Under the pieces are notes generated by a model that had not been told where the DNA came from, searched no databases, and saw only the letters and a list, made by a program, of their open reading frames with translations. 64,000 bases of DNA from Davidsoniella eucalypti (taxonomy: Eukaryota; Ascomycota; Sordariomycetes; Microascales; Ceratocystidaceae). Below, in pieces: positions 33,701 to 45,415 of the stretch; within the stretch, counting starts at the first letter, position 1; each line of letters starts with the position of its first letter. The stretch spans positions 1-64,000 of the forward strand of contig RMBW01000056.1 of the NCBI GenBank assembly GCA_004009845.1. Direction: 5' to 3'. A program made the position numbers and the translations under genes.

Positions 33701-36700
33701 TATGGCCATATACTTCGATATCCTTCCTGATCTAAGCCCGCTCGAACACGAATGATATTACAATAAAGTAGAAATTAAGCACTAAGTGTTGTATCTGTCT
33801 CTTATTTTGAGTGCTACAGTGAGGCTTAAGGCAAAACAAAGCACGCGTGCGCAGTGTACTCGAGTATTTGCATAAGTGCTCTCTGAAACGACACGTCTTC
33901 ATATGGGGAAAATGTATCGTGGCTGTCACTTTGCCTTTTTAATGGTTGCATGAATCAGCTATACTAGAGAGGCACTAAGAAATCAGGATATGCATAGGCT
34001 GATATGGTATCCCACGTCTCCCTCACCGATATTTCGTCATGATTTCTTCTTGTAGTATAATTACTACTCTATTCAGATAGCAAAAGCCACTCTATTCGAG
34101 CTCACGCGCCCCAATGCGACATACATGCACATATGTATCTGTATAGTCTTTACTATACGGCACGTTCGTCATTATAGTTACTTTTGAGGTGTCTGAGCTT
34201 GCTTAATCTTTCCTTGGGACCATGTTTATAGTAAACGGCCTATCTAGCTCACCCGTTCGCGTCGCCTTGTCTTGGCAGGTTTTCTTTGCGTTTTGTCGTT
34301 ATTCTCTCTTTTGCCTCTTTGTCTAAGTTCGAGGCCCAAAGAATAGGTTCTGTGCCCTGTTTCGAGTTTCCAGTTCTCGGGGCATCTGGCGGCTTGAATA
34401 GCGTGCTCAATAACGATAACACGTACAAACTACAGAAATCGATCTTGCTTTGCCGCTTTACCAGCAGATGGAATATTCGAGGACTTGCTGTTTCATCTGC
34501 ACTGGTGTTTGACTAGTTCTTTACAGTAATCAGGTAGTAGTAAACATTCGACATTCGATTCGTCCTGATCAACCAACATGGGAGCTTCCAGACCGCCAAA
34601 ACAAAGAACCTGCTTTTCTCAAATCCCCTGGCTGGTACTTTACATGTATCTATGTATAGCAATGTAGAGTTTGTACGGTTCCTGATCTGTTCCCGGTCGT
34701 AGAGCCTTTTTGCACTATCTATTTCCCTCCACCGCCTTGTCCTGGCCTGTTTTGTTCTCTATAACCAGCTACAGCAATATTAGCTAGTGAAAATGATCGT
34801 ATTTTTTTCTTCCCTACTAGCGCAAAAATGAAGGGACTCCAAGTAGGTAGATGAGTTATTGCCATTCACATGCCAATCTATACATATGTAGTGATTAATA
34901 GTCAGCTGAAAAATGAAGAAGAAAACAAAAAACACAGATATATCGAAATCTCGGGCTGGTACTCAATAATCAAGCGGACGAATACCGGAAGCAAACAATG
35001 ATAAACAGCGGTAGCCAATTAGATTCGGGTTCATGCAATCGCCTATAATGAAATCCAGTGTGCGTTTATTGGCGGCCTTTAAGCTGTCATACTAAACCAA
35101 AAACCTAGCATAGTGCCACATCATCTCTATAGATTAATTGGTCTTGTGATGAATTTGGTTTCTTTTATTTTCCTTCACTTATATCTAAGACGGTGTCAAG
35201 AAGTGGCGGTCAAAACTTAGAGCATGTACAAATGTGAAAGACGCCAGAAAGCACATCTAGGATTCGAGACTCTTCTTTCGAAGAGAACATTGGACACTCA
35301 AAGGCCCCTCGAGGCTTCATGATAAGAGAGCGAATAACTCGCGATATATTGGTATTGCTGTAGTTCGGTGTCAAAAAAGTAAAGCCTCAAAAATTAAACA
35401 AACAAAAGTCCAAGACAATCGCTTCGGCAAACGTCGTCTATACAGCAATATCATATATCATATATCCATATCCATATCCATATATTTGATTTGATTATAT
35501 TTAACGTCTACCTAAATCACTAAGATCATAATATCCATATATACAGATACAGATGCATATATAACAAACACTCTATCCAACACAGCTCGAGTAAGCAAAT
35601 AGTTTCATTGGTAACCACTAATAAGAGGCAACGAAAGTCGACAACCTCTCTGGTATTTGATACGTCCCCTCTCGAACAGTCCATTCCTCGTATCATGAAA
35701 TTTTCCTTTTTTTTCTCGTCTTGCTTATTCTTTTTGTTCCCTTTTTTCTTATCCCTGAAAGGTGCAGATAAAAGAATAGCTTCGTACTTTGTGAATTTAG
35801 TTGCTATGTATTTACACCTCGTCCCATCTCCAAAAAGGGATCCATTCGTCCTTTTTTTCTTATATTTTATGTTTATTTTCCTTACATACTGTGTATGTCC
35901 TTTTGACTTACTTATGTGTCTCTTTTTTCTTCCGGGTCCTGGATCTCTTTCATCCCGAGTTCTTCCTATTCTCGTGCTTGATGTCAATGCTCCCTTCATC
36001 TCCTCCTCTTATTCCACATGCAGGCTTAACGTCTAAGTCCAATATATATCTCGCTACACAATTACAAACAACCACTCTTGCTTTTCTTCAACTACCGTCC
36101 GTGTTTTATGCGCTTGCACAACCAAATACATCTCTTGCCATCTTCGTCTTGTGTTGTTGTTAGTTTCTCTTTTCCAAACTCTGATATCCTTGCTTCGAAA
36201 CAGGTTCCCTTTATAGCTGTTACCGCTACTATTCTTCCATCACATCACGCCCCCTACCGACATTCTGATTCTGCTGTACATATGTGTACATACAGATACA
36301 GCAGCGTACATAGTACATTGTTGTACATACCGAAATCCCGGGCCCTTTTTCCCTTTCTTTTGAGTCTTCTTAGCCTCTTTCATATTTGTCTTGCCTCCCC
36401 TGGCTCGCCTACAACCCCCCTTCCAAAGACAAAAAACTAGAGGTCTGACTACACTAAAGTGTTGCTAAAACAACAAAGAACAAACGGCAAATATAACGTG
36501 CGGCGGAGCACAAGAAAAAAAAAATAAGAAATAAAAGATACAGAATAAAGCCTGTTCGCGGCAGTGCCCTGAAAGGAAAGGGAAAAGAAAATCCTTTACA
36601 GTCTAGCCGGTCCAAGTTCTCTATTCTTGTTTGATTCGATTCTAGTACAGGCAACTAGAACCAGAAAAAGACCGTCTGATTCTGGATTAAGATCTTTAAG

Positions 36701-37370
36701 GACGGTGGGCTTACAGAGATATAGAAGGAGTCTCGTTCCCGGTTTCTTAAATTCCTTGTCCTGGCTCATCACGGCTAGTTTGTTGACGACTTTTACCTCA
36801 CGACTGTTTCTTGTCTTTCGGTCCTGTTTCAATAACTGCCTCTCTTCTTTTCCTATTTTGCCTTGTCTGCCTTCCTTTTTTCTTTTTTTTCTTTCTTTTT
36901 TTCCTTCTTTTTTTCCTTCTCGATCTTCTTCTCTGATATCCATCTCGTTTTTCCAGGCCATCAGACACTCGTCTGCGCTTTTTCTTTTTTCCTTTTTCCT
37001 CTTATATTCGTCTGTTCTGCTTGCTTAAAACGCGAAATCTGCAGGCTCTTTAAGTCTACCGTCCTTTTTTGCCTTTCTCGTTCCGGCCAATTACCGTCTC
37101 CCGATTTCGCAAAACCCTTAGGATAACCTTCGCCAACCCTAGTCTTCAACGTCACTTCTGGCTTATAGAAGACGAAAACGGCTTCTCTGCCTAGAGATTC
37201 AATTCCTGGCCGCCCTGTCGCGAAAGAGATAATCTTATTACCGCCTCATTTTAATATTCTAATTTTTTCTTGCTACCTTAATTTGGTCTCTAAGTCAGAA
37301 TTAAAAAGAATAAAAAAAATTAAAAAAAAAAGAATAAAAACAGAGAAATACCCACATCCCAACACTCAGC
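30768..37370. other. 6.6-kb divergent spacer between the RabGAP and PKA genes
   Basis: Contains the RabGAP leader (30768-31300), a CAGG/GACA-rich stretch (31740-31820), two adjacent GC hairpins at 33171-33230, four TACAGATA octamers (33245, 34136, 35542, 36291) and an ATATCC-type tandem near 35455-35490. A long T/C tract at 36860-36950 marks the PKA promoter. The open frame at 31890-32249 starts with TTG, not ATG. Frames on both strands at 35526-36040 are low-complexity. No tRNA or other RNA gene was recognised. Confidence 0.5.
33171..33230 (-). terminator. Terminator-like hairpin followed by T8, next to a second hairpin
   Basis: On the minus strand an 11-bp perfect stem (33196-33206 with 33179-33189, loop of 6) is followed directly by eight T residues (33178-33171). 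A second 7-bp stem (33212-33218 with 33224-33230) lies just before it. The form resembles an intrinsic terminator, or the end of an RNA polymerase III transcript. No A or B box and no known RNA family was recognised upstream, so any transcript is hypothetical. Confidence 0.4.
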
Positions 37371-39018
37371 ATGCTTTGGCAATGTAAAATGTCAACCGAC
37401 GCCAGTCGGGCGACTTCTAGCAACCATCTCAACCACCATATGTCATCGTCGACCAGCACGCCGAGCAAATTCCAGCAGCAGCAATCGACGCTTAGCAGCC
37501 TCAAGACTAGCAGCAGCAGCACATCGTCTGCCTCGACATCTAGTTCCATGGACTCCTCCATCTCTGCATCGACGAGCAACAGCTCTGTCGCAAGCTCTCA
37601 CAACAACAACTACAAATCGAGCGCCAACCATGGCGATAACAGCACGTACTATAGCAATGGCCTCACGCCGCCGCTGTGCCAAAAGTCGGGCTATACCATC
37701 GAGGAGAAGTGCCGCCATAACATCCCGCTGAACACCGAGGACTTCAACCTGGTGCGCACCTTAGGCACTGGAACCTTTGCGCGCGTGTGTCTCGTGCGGC
37801 CGGCGGTCGAATCCGACCCAAATAGCAGTCGGGTGTATGCGCTCAAGATCTTGCGCAAGACTGAAGGTAATATATACATACCTCGCCCACACAAAACAGG
37901 ATCTCTATCTTGTTTGTTTGTACATCTCAGCTAACCACTGGCCCTTTCTTTCTTTCTTCTCCCATCGCAGTCATCCGTCTCAAGCAAGTCGATCACGTGC
38001 GCCACGAACGTTCTATCCTCGCCGCCGTCACCGGCCATCCCTTCATAACCAAATTCCTCGGTTCATTTTCTGACGCCGACCGCCTCTTCATGCTGCTCGA
38101 ATACATTCCCGGCGGCGAACTGTTCACGTACTTGCGTCGCTGGAAGTACTTTGACGAGTCGACTGCTCGCTTTTACGCGGCCGAGATCGTGCTCGTGCTC
38201 GAACATCTCCACGAAGTCCAAGACGGCATCGCATACCGCGACTTGAAACCGGAAAACATCCTTCTCGACTCGGAAGGCCATATCAAGCTTGTTGACTTTG
38301 GCTTCGCTAAGTGTCTCGGTGGCCGCAAGAGCGGTAGCGGTGAAAAAGTCCCAATATCGCCCGTGAGCCCTGCTAACGCGTCGGCGAACTCCATCGAGAG
38401 TATCTTGAACGAGAAGAAGCGCGAGACCTGTGAACAGGAGACGTATACGCTATGTGGTACGCCTGAGTATCTGGCGCCAGAGGTCATCCAGAACCGCGGC
38501 CATACCGGCGCTGTGGATTGGTGGGCTTTGGGTATCCTGATATACGAATTCCTCACTGGATACCCGCCGTTCTGGCACCAGAACCCCATGGAGATTTACA
38601 GACAGTAGGTTTTTATTCCAACATCTCATCTCCCCCTTTCCCATTGGCATGTACGAATATACTAACAGGTTCTCTTTGCCTCCTCTGCAGAATTCTCGAA
38701 AAGCCCATTACATTCCCCCCAGAATCCAACATATCTCCCGCCGCACAAGATCTGATTCTCGGTCTATGTACTGTCGGCCGTAGCAAGCGTCTCGGCAACA
38801 TATCCGGAGGTGCTCAACGTATCAAAGATCACGCCTTCTTTGCCGGTATCAACTGGGACGATCTCTACAACAAAAAGTATTCGCCTCCGATTGTACCAGC
38901 TGTACGCTATGCTGGCGATGCACAGTGCTTCGATGTCTATCCTGAAGATGACGGTAGACATTCGATATATACGGCGGATCTTGCTGATCAGTACGATGAT
39001 CAATTCGCTGATTTCTAA
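37371..39018 (+). CDS. cAMP-dependent protein kinase catalytic subunit (PkaC2/PRKX-like AGC kinase)
   Basis: Exons 37371-37866, 37971-38604 and 38691-39018 encode 485 aa. The 104- and 86-nt introns have CTAAC branch points. An N-terminal Ser/Gln/Asn-rich tail (about 1-100) precedes the kinase domain: glycine loop GTGTFARV (about 131), VYALKIL with the ATP-binding lysine, AYRDLKPEN, VDFGFAK, and activation-loop CGTPEYLAPE with its PDK1-site threonine. The chain ends QFADF, an FxxF tail as in PKA catalytic subunits. It phosphorylates RRxS sites when released from the regulatory subunit by cAMP and controls growth and nutrient responses. About 38 extra residues, Ser/Pro- and Lys-rich, sit between DFG and the activation threonine; part could be a 75-nt in-frame intron (38363-38437). 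The second ATG at 37389 is an alternative start. It is convergent with the Inp54-type gene. Confidence 0.9.
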
Positions 39019-39925
39019 AGGACTAGATTTGTATCTTTTGTCGACATGATTCTTTTTCTTTCTTCTTTTTTTTTCAACCTTTTTTGGGGGGTGGGTCTTT
39101 GTTTTGTTCGGGGTTGTTAATGGGATGCTGAGATCATTATAGCCTGGAGCTTTCCATCTCATTTTTTACATTTGTTTGATATCTTTTTTCTTTTCTTTGT
39201 TTTGGCGATTGCATAGGCTGGGTTTCCTTCGGTGTTCATCTTCTTATTTCTCTTGTTTTTTTTTCTTTTCTTTTCTTTGGCTAAGCGAATCTCTTTTCTT
39301 TTTTTTTCCAACGTGTGGTCATTTTGTCGAATTTTTATTATTATTCTCCTTTTTTCGTCATCTTTTCATTTCATTCTTTATTTATTACATAGCTTCGTAC
39401 GCGAAGACATAAGGGATTATATCTTGTTTGTTTTCATTTTTATATTGGAGAATTTCTTTTCCTTTTTTGATATCTTCAAAGATTTTTTTATAGCACTATA
39501 CAAATATTGGGTGAACCTTGCCATTCTTCAATATAAGGATTATCCCTTTTTGAGTATAGGAAGAAAAAGCTCTCACGTTTGTTTCTCATTTTCCCATCTT
39601 CTAATGCCATATAAAATTGTAACCTCCTTGACTAAATCTAGAATAGCTCTATAGACATAAAAAGACCGGCCAATTATTATTACTCTTGCCATGTACCTCG
39701 GGACATCTCGTTCGTTAACTCAGGTTATATAAAGTACTATACTATGTGACTCTTTTGGTACCTTTTACATGTGAATGTCGTATATATATTCATTATATGT
39801 TGTCCTGTGTATTGCATACCATGGGACGGCTACACCTGAGTAGATTCATTAATAGTTTCGCCCTGTCGAATATCCATCCCCCCTTCCGCAATATACTATT
39901 CCCTAGATAACCCATCCTTATCAAT
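39019..39925. other. Convergent 3' spacer, strongly T-rich
   Basis: T-rich sequence (39050-39380) follows the PKA stop, and AT-rich sequence continues to the stop of the phosphatase gene. Open frames at 39176-39654 are artefacts of T richness (poly-Phe). No gene seen. Confidence 0.6.
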
Positions 39926-41658
39926 TTAAGTCTGCGGCGGTGTCGGCGTCGAAACATCGGCACCCCAAACAATTTGTAGAGCAAAGTAGGCGGCTATCAC
40001 CACTGATAGTGCCGAGGCCAACACTAACGCGCCCTGCCTTGTGCTCCAAAGGGCACCGGCCCAACCAACTGCCCATTCCTTACGCCTTACAGCTCTACGG
40101 CGCTGCCATGCTTCAGGCTCAATGCCCACCGGCAGTCTCGCACGCGGGTCATCCCGCCACTCAACGGGCACCCCACCCTCCTGAACGCCATCGACCCGTG
40201 ATGAGCCATTACCGCCAGTGTAATCTGGTGGTGATATGGTCTGTAAAGATAGTAGTGGGACGCTGATACGCAGGAATACGGGCTGGTGGTCGCTTGACCG
40301 CATCAGCGGCAGCGAGGTGTACTTGTGCACTTCGAATGATTGTTCAGGAGACTTCTTGAGCCATGGTGGCGTATCTAAGAACAAAATCCGGTCTGTCCAG
40401 GAGGGGTACCGGTGCTGGGCATACTTTGCTGGCACTTCCGTCTCGATCTCTCCGTTTGGCACAATCCGTGGCAAGACCTTGTATTTGTAAGTAGGCGGGA
40501 ATGTGATGTCTGCTTCGGTCATACCGTGTAGCGTGCGACCAGCATGTTTCTCCTGCGATAGCTGATCTAGCGGAAGGAACTTCTCAAAGTAGTTTGGAGA
40601 CGAGGGATCCGCGCTGGGGAATGCTGCGTTTGTAGGTGGTGGCGTGGTAGATATACGATAGTTCAAGTCGCCACCTAAGAACAGATGAGAGGATGGCTTG
40701 AACACCGATAACTCATGTAACCTCGCTTCTAACAAAGCCCGAGATTTGCGGTGCCGCGCAGCCAGCAGACCTATATTTTCACCATCATCGTCCTCGTCGA
40801 CGTCGCCATGTATCACGGTTGGAGGTGCTGCTAGCTCTCCATACTCGCGTACCACAGATTCCGGATCAGCAAAAGTGAGTGCACGCATAATGCTGTGCCA
40901 GTTGGCATTACGCCTAGCAACGTTCCATTCCATAGCAGCTAGGTGCGTAGCCACAAACGTCAGTTCCGTACGGACATGTGGGGGAGCGCCGGCACGAGAG
41001 AATTCGGTCCGGATACCGACGGCGCCCTTGTTGCCCATCTCGGCGGCGCCAAAGCCGACTTCGGCAAGCTGGATGTTGTTGAGCACCGCAGGTGCGCGGG
41101 CAAATAGTAGTAAGACGGTCATGCCGATGTTGTGGGCTTTCACTAGCGAATATGGTCGGCCGGGACCGGAGGACTCGTCCGGGGATACCGGGATGGTAGT
41201 GGCATTGAGGGCGGCGAGATTCAGAGCCTCTTCGAAACGGGAAACATACGGCTCGAGGAACGAACCGCCGATAAAGGCATGCGGGAGTGGCGCAACTTCT
41301 TGTAGTGAGCTGGTGGAAAGGAGAAGGCGAAGGTTAGTTACAGCATGGCCTAAGTCGGCACAGCAGAGGCCGGCAGTCAAAACGGCAACAAGCCCGGAAA
41401 GGGAACGACTCACAACACGACCAACTCGGGCAACTGTGTAGCCTCGTCGACAAAGGCTGAATGTAGATGGGTCGCAAAGGCGCCGACGTCGATGGCCGCC
41501 TTGGCGCAGTTGAAGGTCAGCATGAACAGATCGAGCTTCATGGCGTCGCTGTTGGTCTCGTGACCATGATTTTGAAGGCCGCCCAGAGTTGCTGCTTTTG
41601 GTGTGGTCGTGACGGAGGCGGCCGGAGAGGAAAATGACGAGGTAGAGTAGGATGCCAT
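39926..41658 (-). CDS. INP54: Inositol polyphosphate 5-phosphatase, tail-anchored (Inp54 type)
   Basis: Exons 41658-41414 and 41309-39926 encode 542 aa. The 104-nt intron starts GTGAGT, has a CTAAC branch point and ends CCAG; splicing gives LPELVVFSLQEVAP, restoring the family's catalytic QE motif. The catalytic motifs are present: FVATHLAA, GGDLNYRI (about 293), YPSWTDRIL (about 387) and SSDHQPV (about 422). A hydrophobic segment near residues 510-532 close to the C-terminus predicts a tail anchor, as in yeast Inp54, which sits in the endoplasmic reticulum and removes the 5-phosphate from PtdIns(4,5)P2. The minus-strand open frame upstream of 41309 runs through the intron and is not the true N-terminus; the ATG at 41658 gives MASYSTSSFSSP. 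All catalytic residues look intact. Confidence 0.92.
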
Positions 41659-42436
41659 GACGTCGTAGGTTGAGAGTTTGCAAGAAAAAAAAAGCAGCGG
41701 CTTCTTCTCCCAGGTGCTACTTTGTTACTCTGCTAACTAGACTCTGTTTGACTCTTCTTGTTCTTCGTGAATTCGCTTAGTACGGCGGCCGTCGTTGTTA
41801 ATTTCGGACCTGGCTTTTTTTAATTTTTTAATTTTTTTTAATTCAATTTTATTAAGGTGGAAATGGAGTTCTTGATAGCTATGTAGCACCTCGGTATTCT
41901 AAGATACACAGCCCTGAACTAATACTAGTATACAATGTAAGGTGAAGGACAGCCTACTTCTCAACAGTGACAGGCCACTGAGATACAGAACATTTGTTCT
42001 GGTTTTGTTGTCGCCATTCCTGAATTTTAATCCTTTCCGGCTGTCTCAAAACCTGAGCATTTTGTAGCCCCTTGTACTATAAACTATAAACCCTCTTAGA
42101 ACAGTATGGTTACTGTAACGCTATTCAAAGGCGTCTTGCATCAGCACTTTGCGCAATTCTGCGCTAGCTTTTTGACCACTAATCTCATTTACGACACTAT
42201 GCCTTAGCCCCCTGGGAAAAGAATGGAGATGATCCCCAGCAAGAAGAGATGGCACTCTGGCATCTTAACTATGGCTTGATCTTATGATGCCGCATATATA
42301 TCCGATGTCGAAAACATTCGGGTTTTGAGTTAGTGATATTGATCGATATATTTACTAATCACTATAGACTTGAAGAGAAGACAAGAGAACCTATTTCGAT
42401 TGAAAACGATACCAAAAATATACAATCGTATCTGCT
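41659..42436. other. Promoter side of the Inp54 gene and AT-rich spacer
   Basis: Poly-A/T interruptions at 41815-41860 and otherwise AT-rich sequence. No ORF of note before the pseudogene that begins near 42437. Confidence 0.5.
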
Positions 42437-42812
42437 GTCAACCTACAAGAGGTTCATGATTGGATGAAGGAGCTTGCCTACCGGGCCGGCAACAAGATTC
42501 TTCTCGCCAATCCGCAGGACCTAGATACAGACACTAAGCTTAACTGCAAGACAACTAGCAAATGGGATTCTCCGGGTATCTGCAATGATCCTGTGACACA
42601 CATATATATAAGTAAAAAACACGTTGACTAACTATAATATGATATATATATCTATTGGTAGCTGCCGATATTGTGACAAGGCAGTAGAATAAATGATCAC
42701 TGCCGAAGCCAAACTTAAATATCCCGAGATCTCCTTCATGGGCGAAGAAACCTACTAGCCAGGCATCAAGATCGGCCCGGAACCAACCTTCATTGTGGAC
42801 TCTATATATTTC
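42437..42812 (+). pseudogene. Inositol monophosphatase pseudogene (N-terminal third)
   Basis: Plus-strand translation from 42437 gives VNLQEVHDWMKELAYRAGNK, then ILLANPQ, the N-terminal helix of fungal inositol monophosphatases. A phase-1 fossil intron at 42546-42661 has a GC (GCAAGA) donor, a GACTAAC branch site and a TAG acceptor; splicing restores SADIVT. A frameshift follows, best explained by loss of about 10 nt between short GAC repeats. The next frame reads DKAVE, stop (42690), then MITAEAKLKYPEISFMGEETY, stop (42756), then FIVDS. The catalytic DPIDGT motif has decayed and no homology is visible beyond about 42812. The initiator ATG is also missing. In the live enzyme, myo-inositol phosphates are hydrolysed with Mg2+. 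This is a truncated, dead copy; a functional gene is expected elsewhere. Confidence 0.8.
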
Positions 42813-43118
42813 TCGTTTGTACAGTCTTGATAAAGTTCCTACTGTAGTTTCCAACTAAACATTCCTTATTTATAGTTATATCTGAATTGAATCCTATGTG
42901 ACTACTTGGTCTTGAATTTGAATGAAAAAAAAATTGGAAAAGCCTTTTGCAAAGTCCGAGTTTAGTTTCCTTGCAACAAGATCTTACACAGACCTCAGAA
43001 GTCCATTTCACTATATTGCTCTTTTTCTGCTTTAAAGCCATGTCAAGCAAATCAGTGATCTTTCCGTTCTGACTCAGCACCACAAAATGTGTATCTGGCA
43101 ACTTCATATCCCCCTTTC

Positions 43119-43226
43119 CTATGTGCGGAAGCCTCGGTATGTGCGCTGGATTAGTTCGGCTGCGTGCTCAAGACAAGCTGACTCGTCTTTGGAGGCGGCG
43201 GCAGTAGCGGCGGCTGACGACCAGGT
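43119..43226 (-). pseudogene. Relic of an IQ calmodulin-binding motif protein
   Basis: Minus-strand reading from about 43226 gives an Ala-rich acidic stretch, then EHAAELIQRTYRGFRT, followed by an in-frame TAG at 43121-43119. AAxLIQRxYRGxRTRR is typical of IQ-motif proteins of filamentous ascomycetes; here the stop replaces the last arginine of the motif. Nothing recognisable continues on either side, so this is a short gene fragment. Identification rests on about 16 residues. Confidence 0.45.
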
Positions 43227-44249
43227 TAAATGCTACTATACTCAAATTCTGATCCTTTCTTGTACCAACTAGGCAGATTGGAAAAAAAGAAAGCAAGTAG
43301 CGAATAAAAGGGAGAAGTAAATAGAGAAAAAAAAACAATTCAAAGACTAGGAAGCTTAGACTTCAAATGGGACACCTGACGCAAGGACGTTGACGGACGA
43401 CGACGTAAGGGTAATGCAATAGTGAAATGATAGCGGGCAAATGGCCAGTGTGTAGCGTCCAAGAAACAAGAAACAGGGATAGCTACAACTATGAACTAGT
43501 AGACTGGCTCTATTGAGGCAGCCAAGTCTCTTATATACAGATTATGTATATCCGGATCAGATCGGTTCGATGGGCGAGGATGACTGGCTAGATCTTGACG
43601 TTTCTTTCACCTCTCGCTGCCTCCTTTTGCTTCGTACGATATATGGCACGTAGTAGGTAATAAAGAAAGAGTACAATATGGAGAAGAAGCTCTGGCTACG
43701 CAACGTCCAGATACTGGTTGGCCACAAGCTAGACAGGCTGTCAATTTATTAGCTTTAGCGTCCTTCTTGTTTTCTTTCTCAATGCTATTTCTTCAGCTGA
43801 ATTCGTCTGGTATGACAGCCAAATGCCCCTCAATTTTAGTAGATAATGAAACGATGTCAAAATAGCGGAGAGAGGCTTGACGTTGAAAATCCGGCCTATA
43901 CCAAAACGTCTCTGGAATGCCAACAAGGACCTTTCAGCAAAAAGATGACAGAAAAAAACTGAAACCAAGTCTATAAGGCTGCAATAGGAACAGCAAACTG
44001 TTTGCTTTCGGAATTGAACCCGATGTATACGTATGACCAACCTTGATCGTCAGTAAGTGAGATCTAATAGAAGTAAAATATACAAGATAGCCGAATAAAT
44101 ACACTAGTCAAATAGCTAGAAACAAGTTGAACTAAGATGACGATGAAATCAATCTTACAGTCTCCGTGGCAATATGGGAACTCAACTCTATTTATACCAA
44201 CTGAATCTTTGACTACTTATACGCACACCCTAACTAAACAACGCCTCCA

Positions 44250-44945
44250 AATTCTTATCCAGGCCACATATCAATAATTACAACAAGGCAGGATCCTCAC
44301 AGGAGGCGATTGACGAGGCCAAGAAGCTTATTCAGACATTGAAAAATGGGCTGATAGGCAGAAAGGTCTACTGCATCTGGACCCCCGGGCACAAGGGAAT
44401 CGGCGGCAATGAGAGAGCCGATACACTAGCAAAAGGCTCGGCCAAATGCACTCCGGAACACTCCAAAGAATATCATGAGAGATTTGGCCACGAGAACGCC
44501 ACAATGGAATGCCACAGGTGTGGCAAAGACAGGGAAATAACCCACATTTAGACTTGTCGCTGGCAGAGTATTCACCAAAAAACTACTCATGATCGCGAAA
44601 GGTAGAAGAACACTGGCAAAAAAAAAGGCACAAAAACAGGCACAGCCACTGCAGAGAGTTGAGGATCATGGAAATCTCTGTTCTTTTTTTCTTTTTTTCC
44701 TTTTTTTCCTTTGTTTATTAGTATTCATATTACTTTTTCTTTTCTTTTTGTTTTTTTTTTGCTTTAAAAGGAGACGCAGGTGTTGCTACTATAAAACGGA
44801 TGGATGCCAGACTAGTCTGAGCAGTCCCGGATACTAGGAACATAGAAAATCGGTGCCAGAAAACACGGCCTCGCCCGGAGTCGAAAAGGAGCTCTTAGAT
44901 AAATCTCTAGACTATAAATAAAATCATCGTCATCATCAACATATC
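44250..44945 (+). mobile_element. 3' end of a Tad1-like LINE retrotransposon (RNase H tail, degenerate)
   Basis: The plus-strand frame from about 44252 to 44551 reads AGSSQEAIDEAKKLIQTLKN, then VYCIWTPGHKGIGGNERADT and LAKGSA, the C-terminal half of a non-LTR retrotransposon RNase H domain (GHxGIxGNExAD). A CHRCG...ITHI...C zinc-knuckle remnant follows, broken by a stop, then AKGRRTLAK in another frame, as at the end of such ORF2 proteins. Downstream is a 3' UTR with T-rich tracts and a TCATCGTCATCATCA-type tail at about 44924-44940, typical for Tad1-clade 3' ends. The reverse transcriptase and endonuclease are absent: a 5'-truncated, inactive copy. Confidence 0.8.
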
Positions 44946-45415
44946 AATAATTCAGTCCGTCTGGAGATCACAGGTAGCACGCATGCAACCAAGCCCTCGC
45001 CTATTTTGAACCTTCCCTCCTACAACCCTCGGGGGGGGGGGTACCTTTGAGTTCGAGTACCTCCCCCTCCGTCCAAAGACGAATCTTTCCCCTTCGTCGT
45101 GGGGTTTCAAGGGCGGCCAGCACATATCCCCAATGCTGCTGTTCATTCTCGTTTTCTTTTTCGACACTTGTCGTCTTCGAAGCACCGTTTCGTGAGGCCT
45201 TGAACCCGATTTCCCCTCTCGAGGGATGTTCTCACCAGCAACCGACCCCACACCTTTTCGATTGTTGGTCTCCCGAGTCCATCGCACTCACCTCAGGGAG
45301 CCACACTCACAATCCGAGGGCAGCCTTTTTGAAGGTTCCGGATGCCCTAACCCCGCGGCGCGGGAATCTTGTTGCTGTGCTTCATCCATAGCACCCGACT
45401 CGATTACGCTAAATT
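44946..45415. other. GC-rich island of unknown origin beside the LINE
   Basis: This stretch is clearly GC-richer than its AT-rich surroundings and holds a G11 run (45031-45041). Overlapping open frames exist on both strands (plus 45047-45391, minus 44952-45287) but neither matches a family I recognise. It could be another degenerate element or captured coding sequence. Confidence 0.4.

Noticed and set aside
35526..36040. Long frames on both strands
   Set aside because: Low-complexity Phe/Lys-rich translations of T-rich DNA in a promoter region.
43741..44040. 99-codon minus-strand frame
   Set aside because: No recognisable domain and ordinary spacer composition; not linked to the adjacent LINE, which is on the other strand.
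43990..44040. tRNA B-box-like GGTTCAATTCC on the minus strand
   Set aside because: The T-arm does not pair and no A box or acceptor stem fits upstream.
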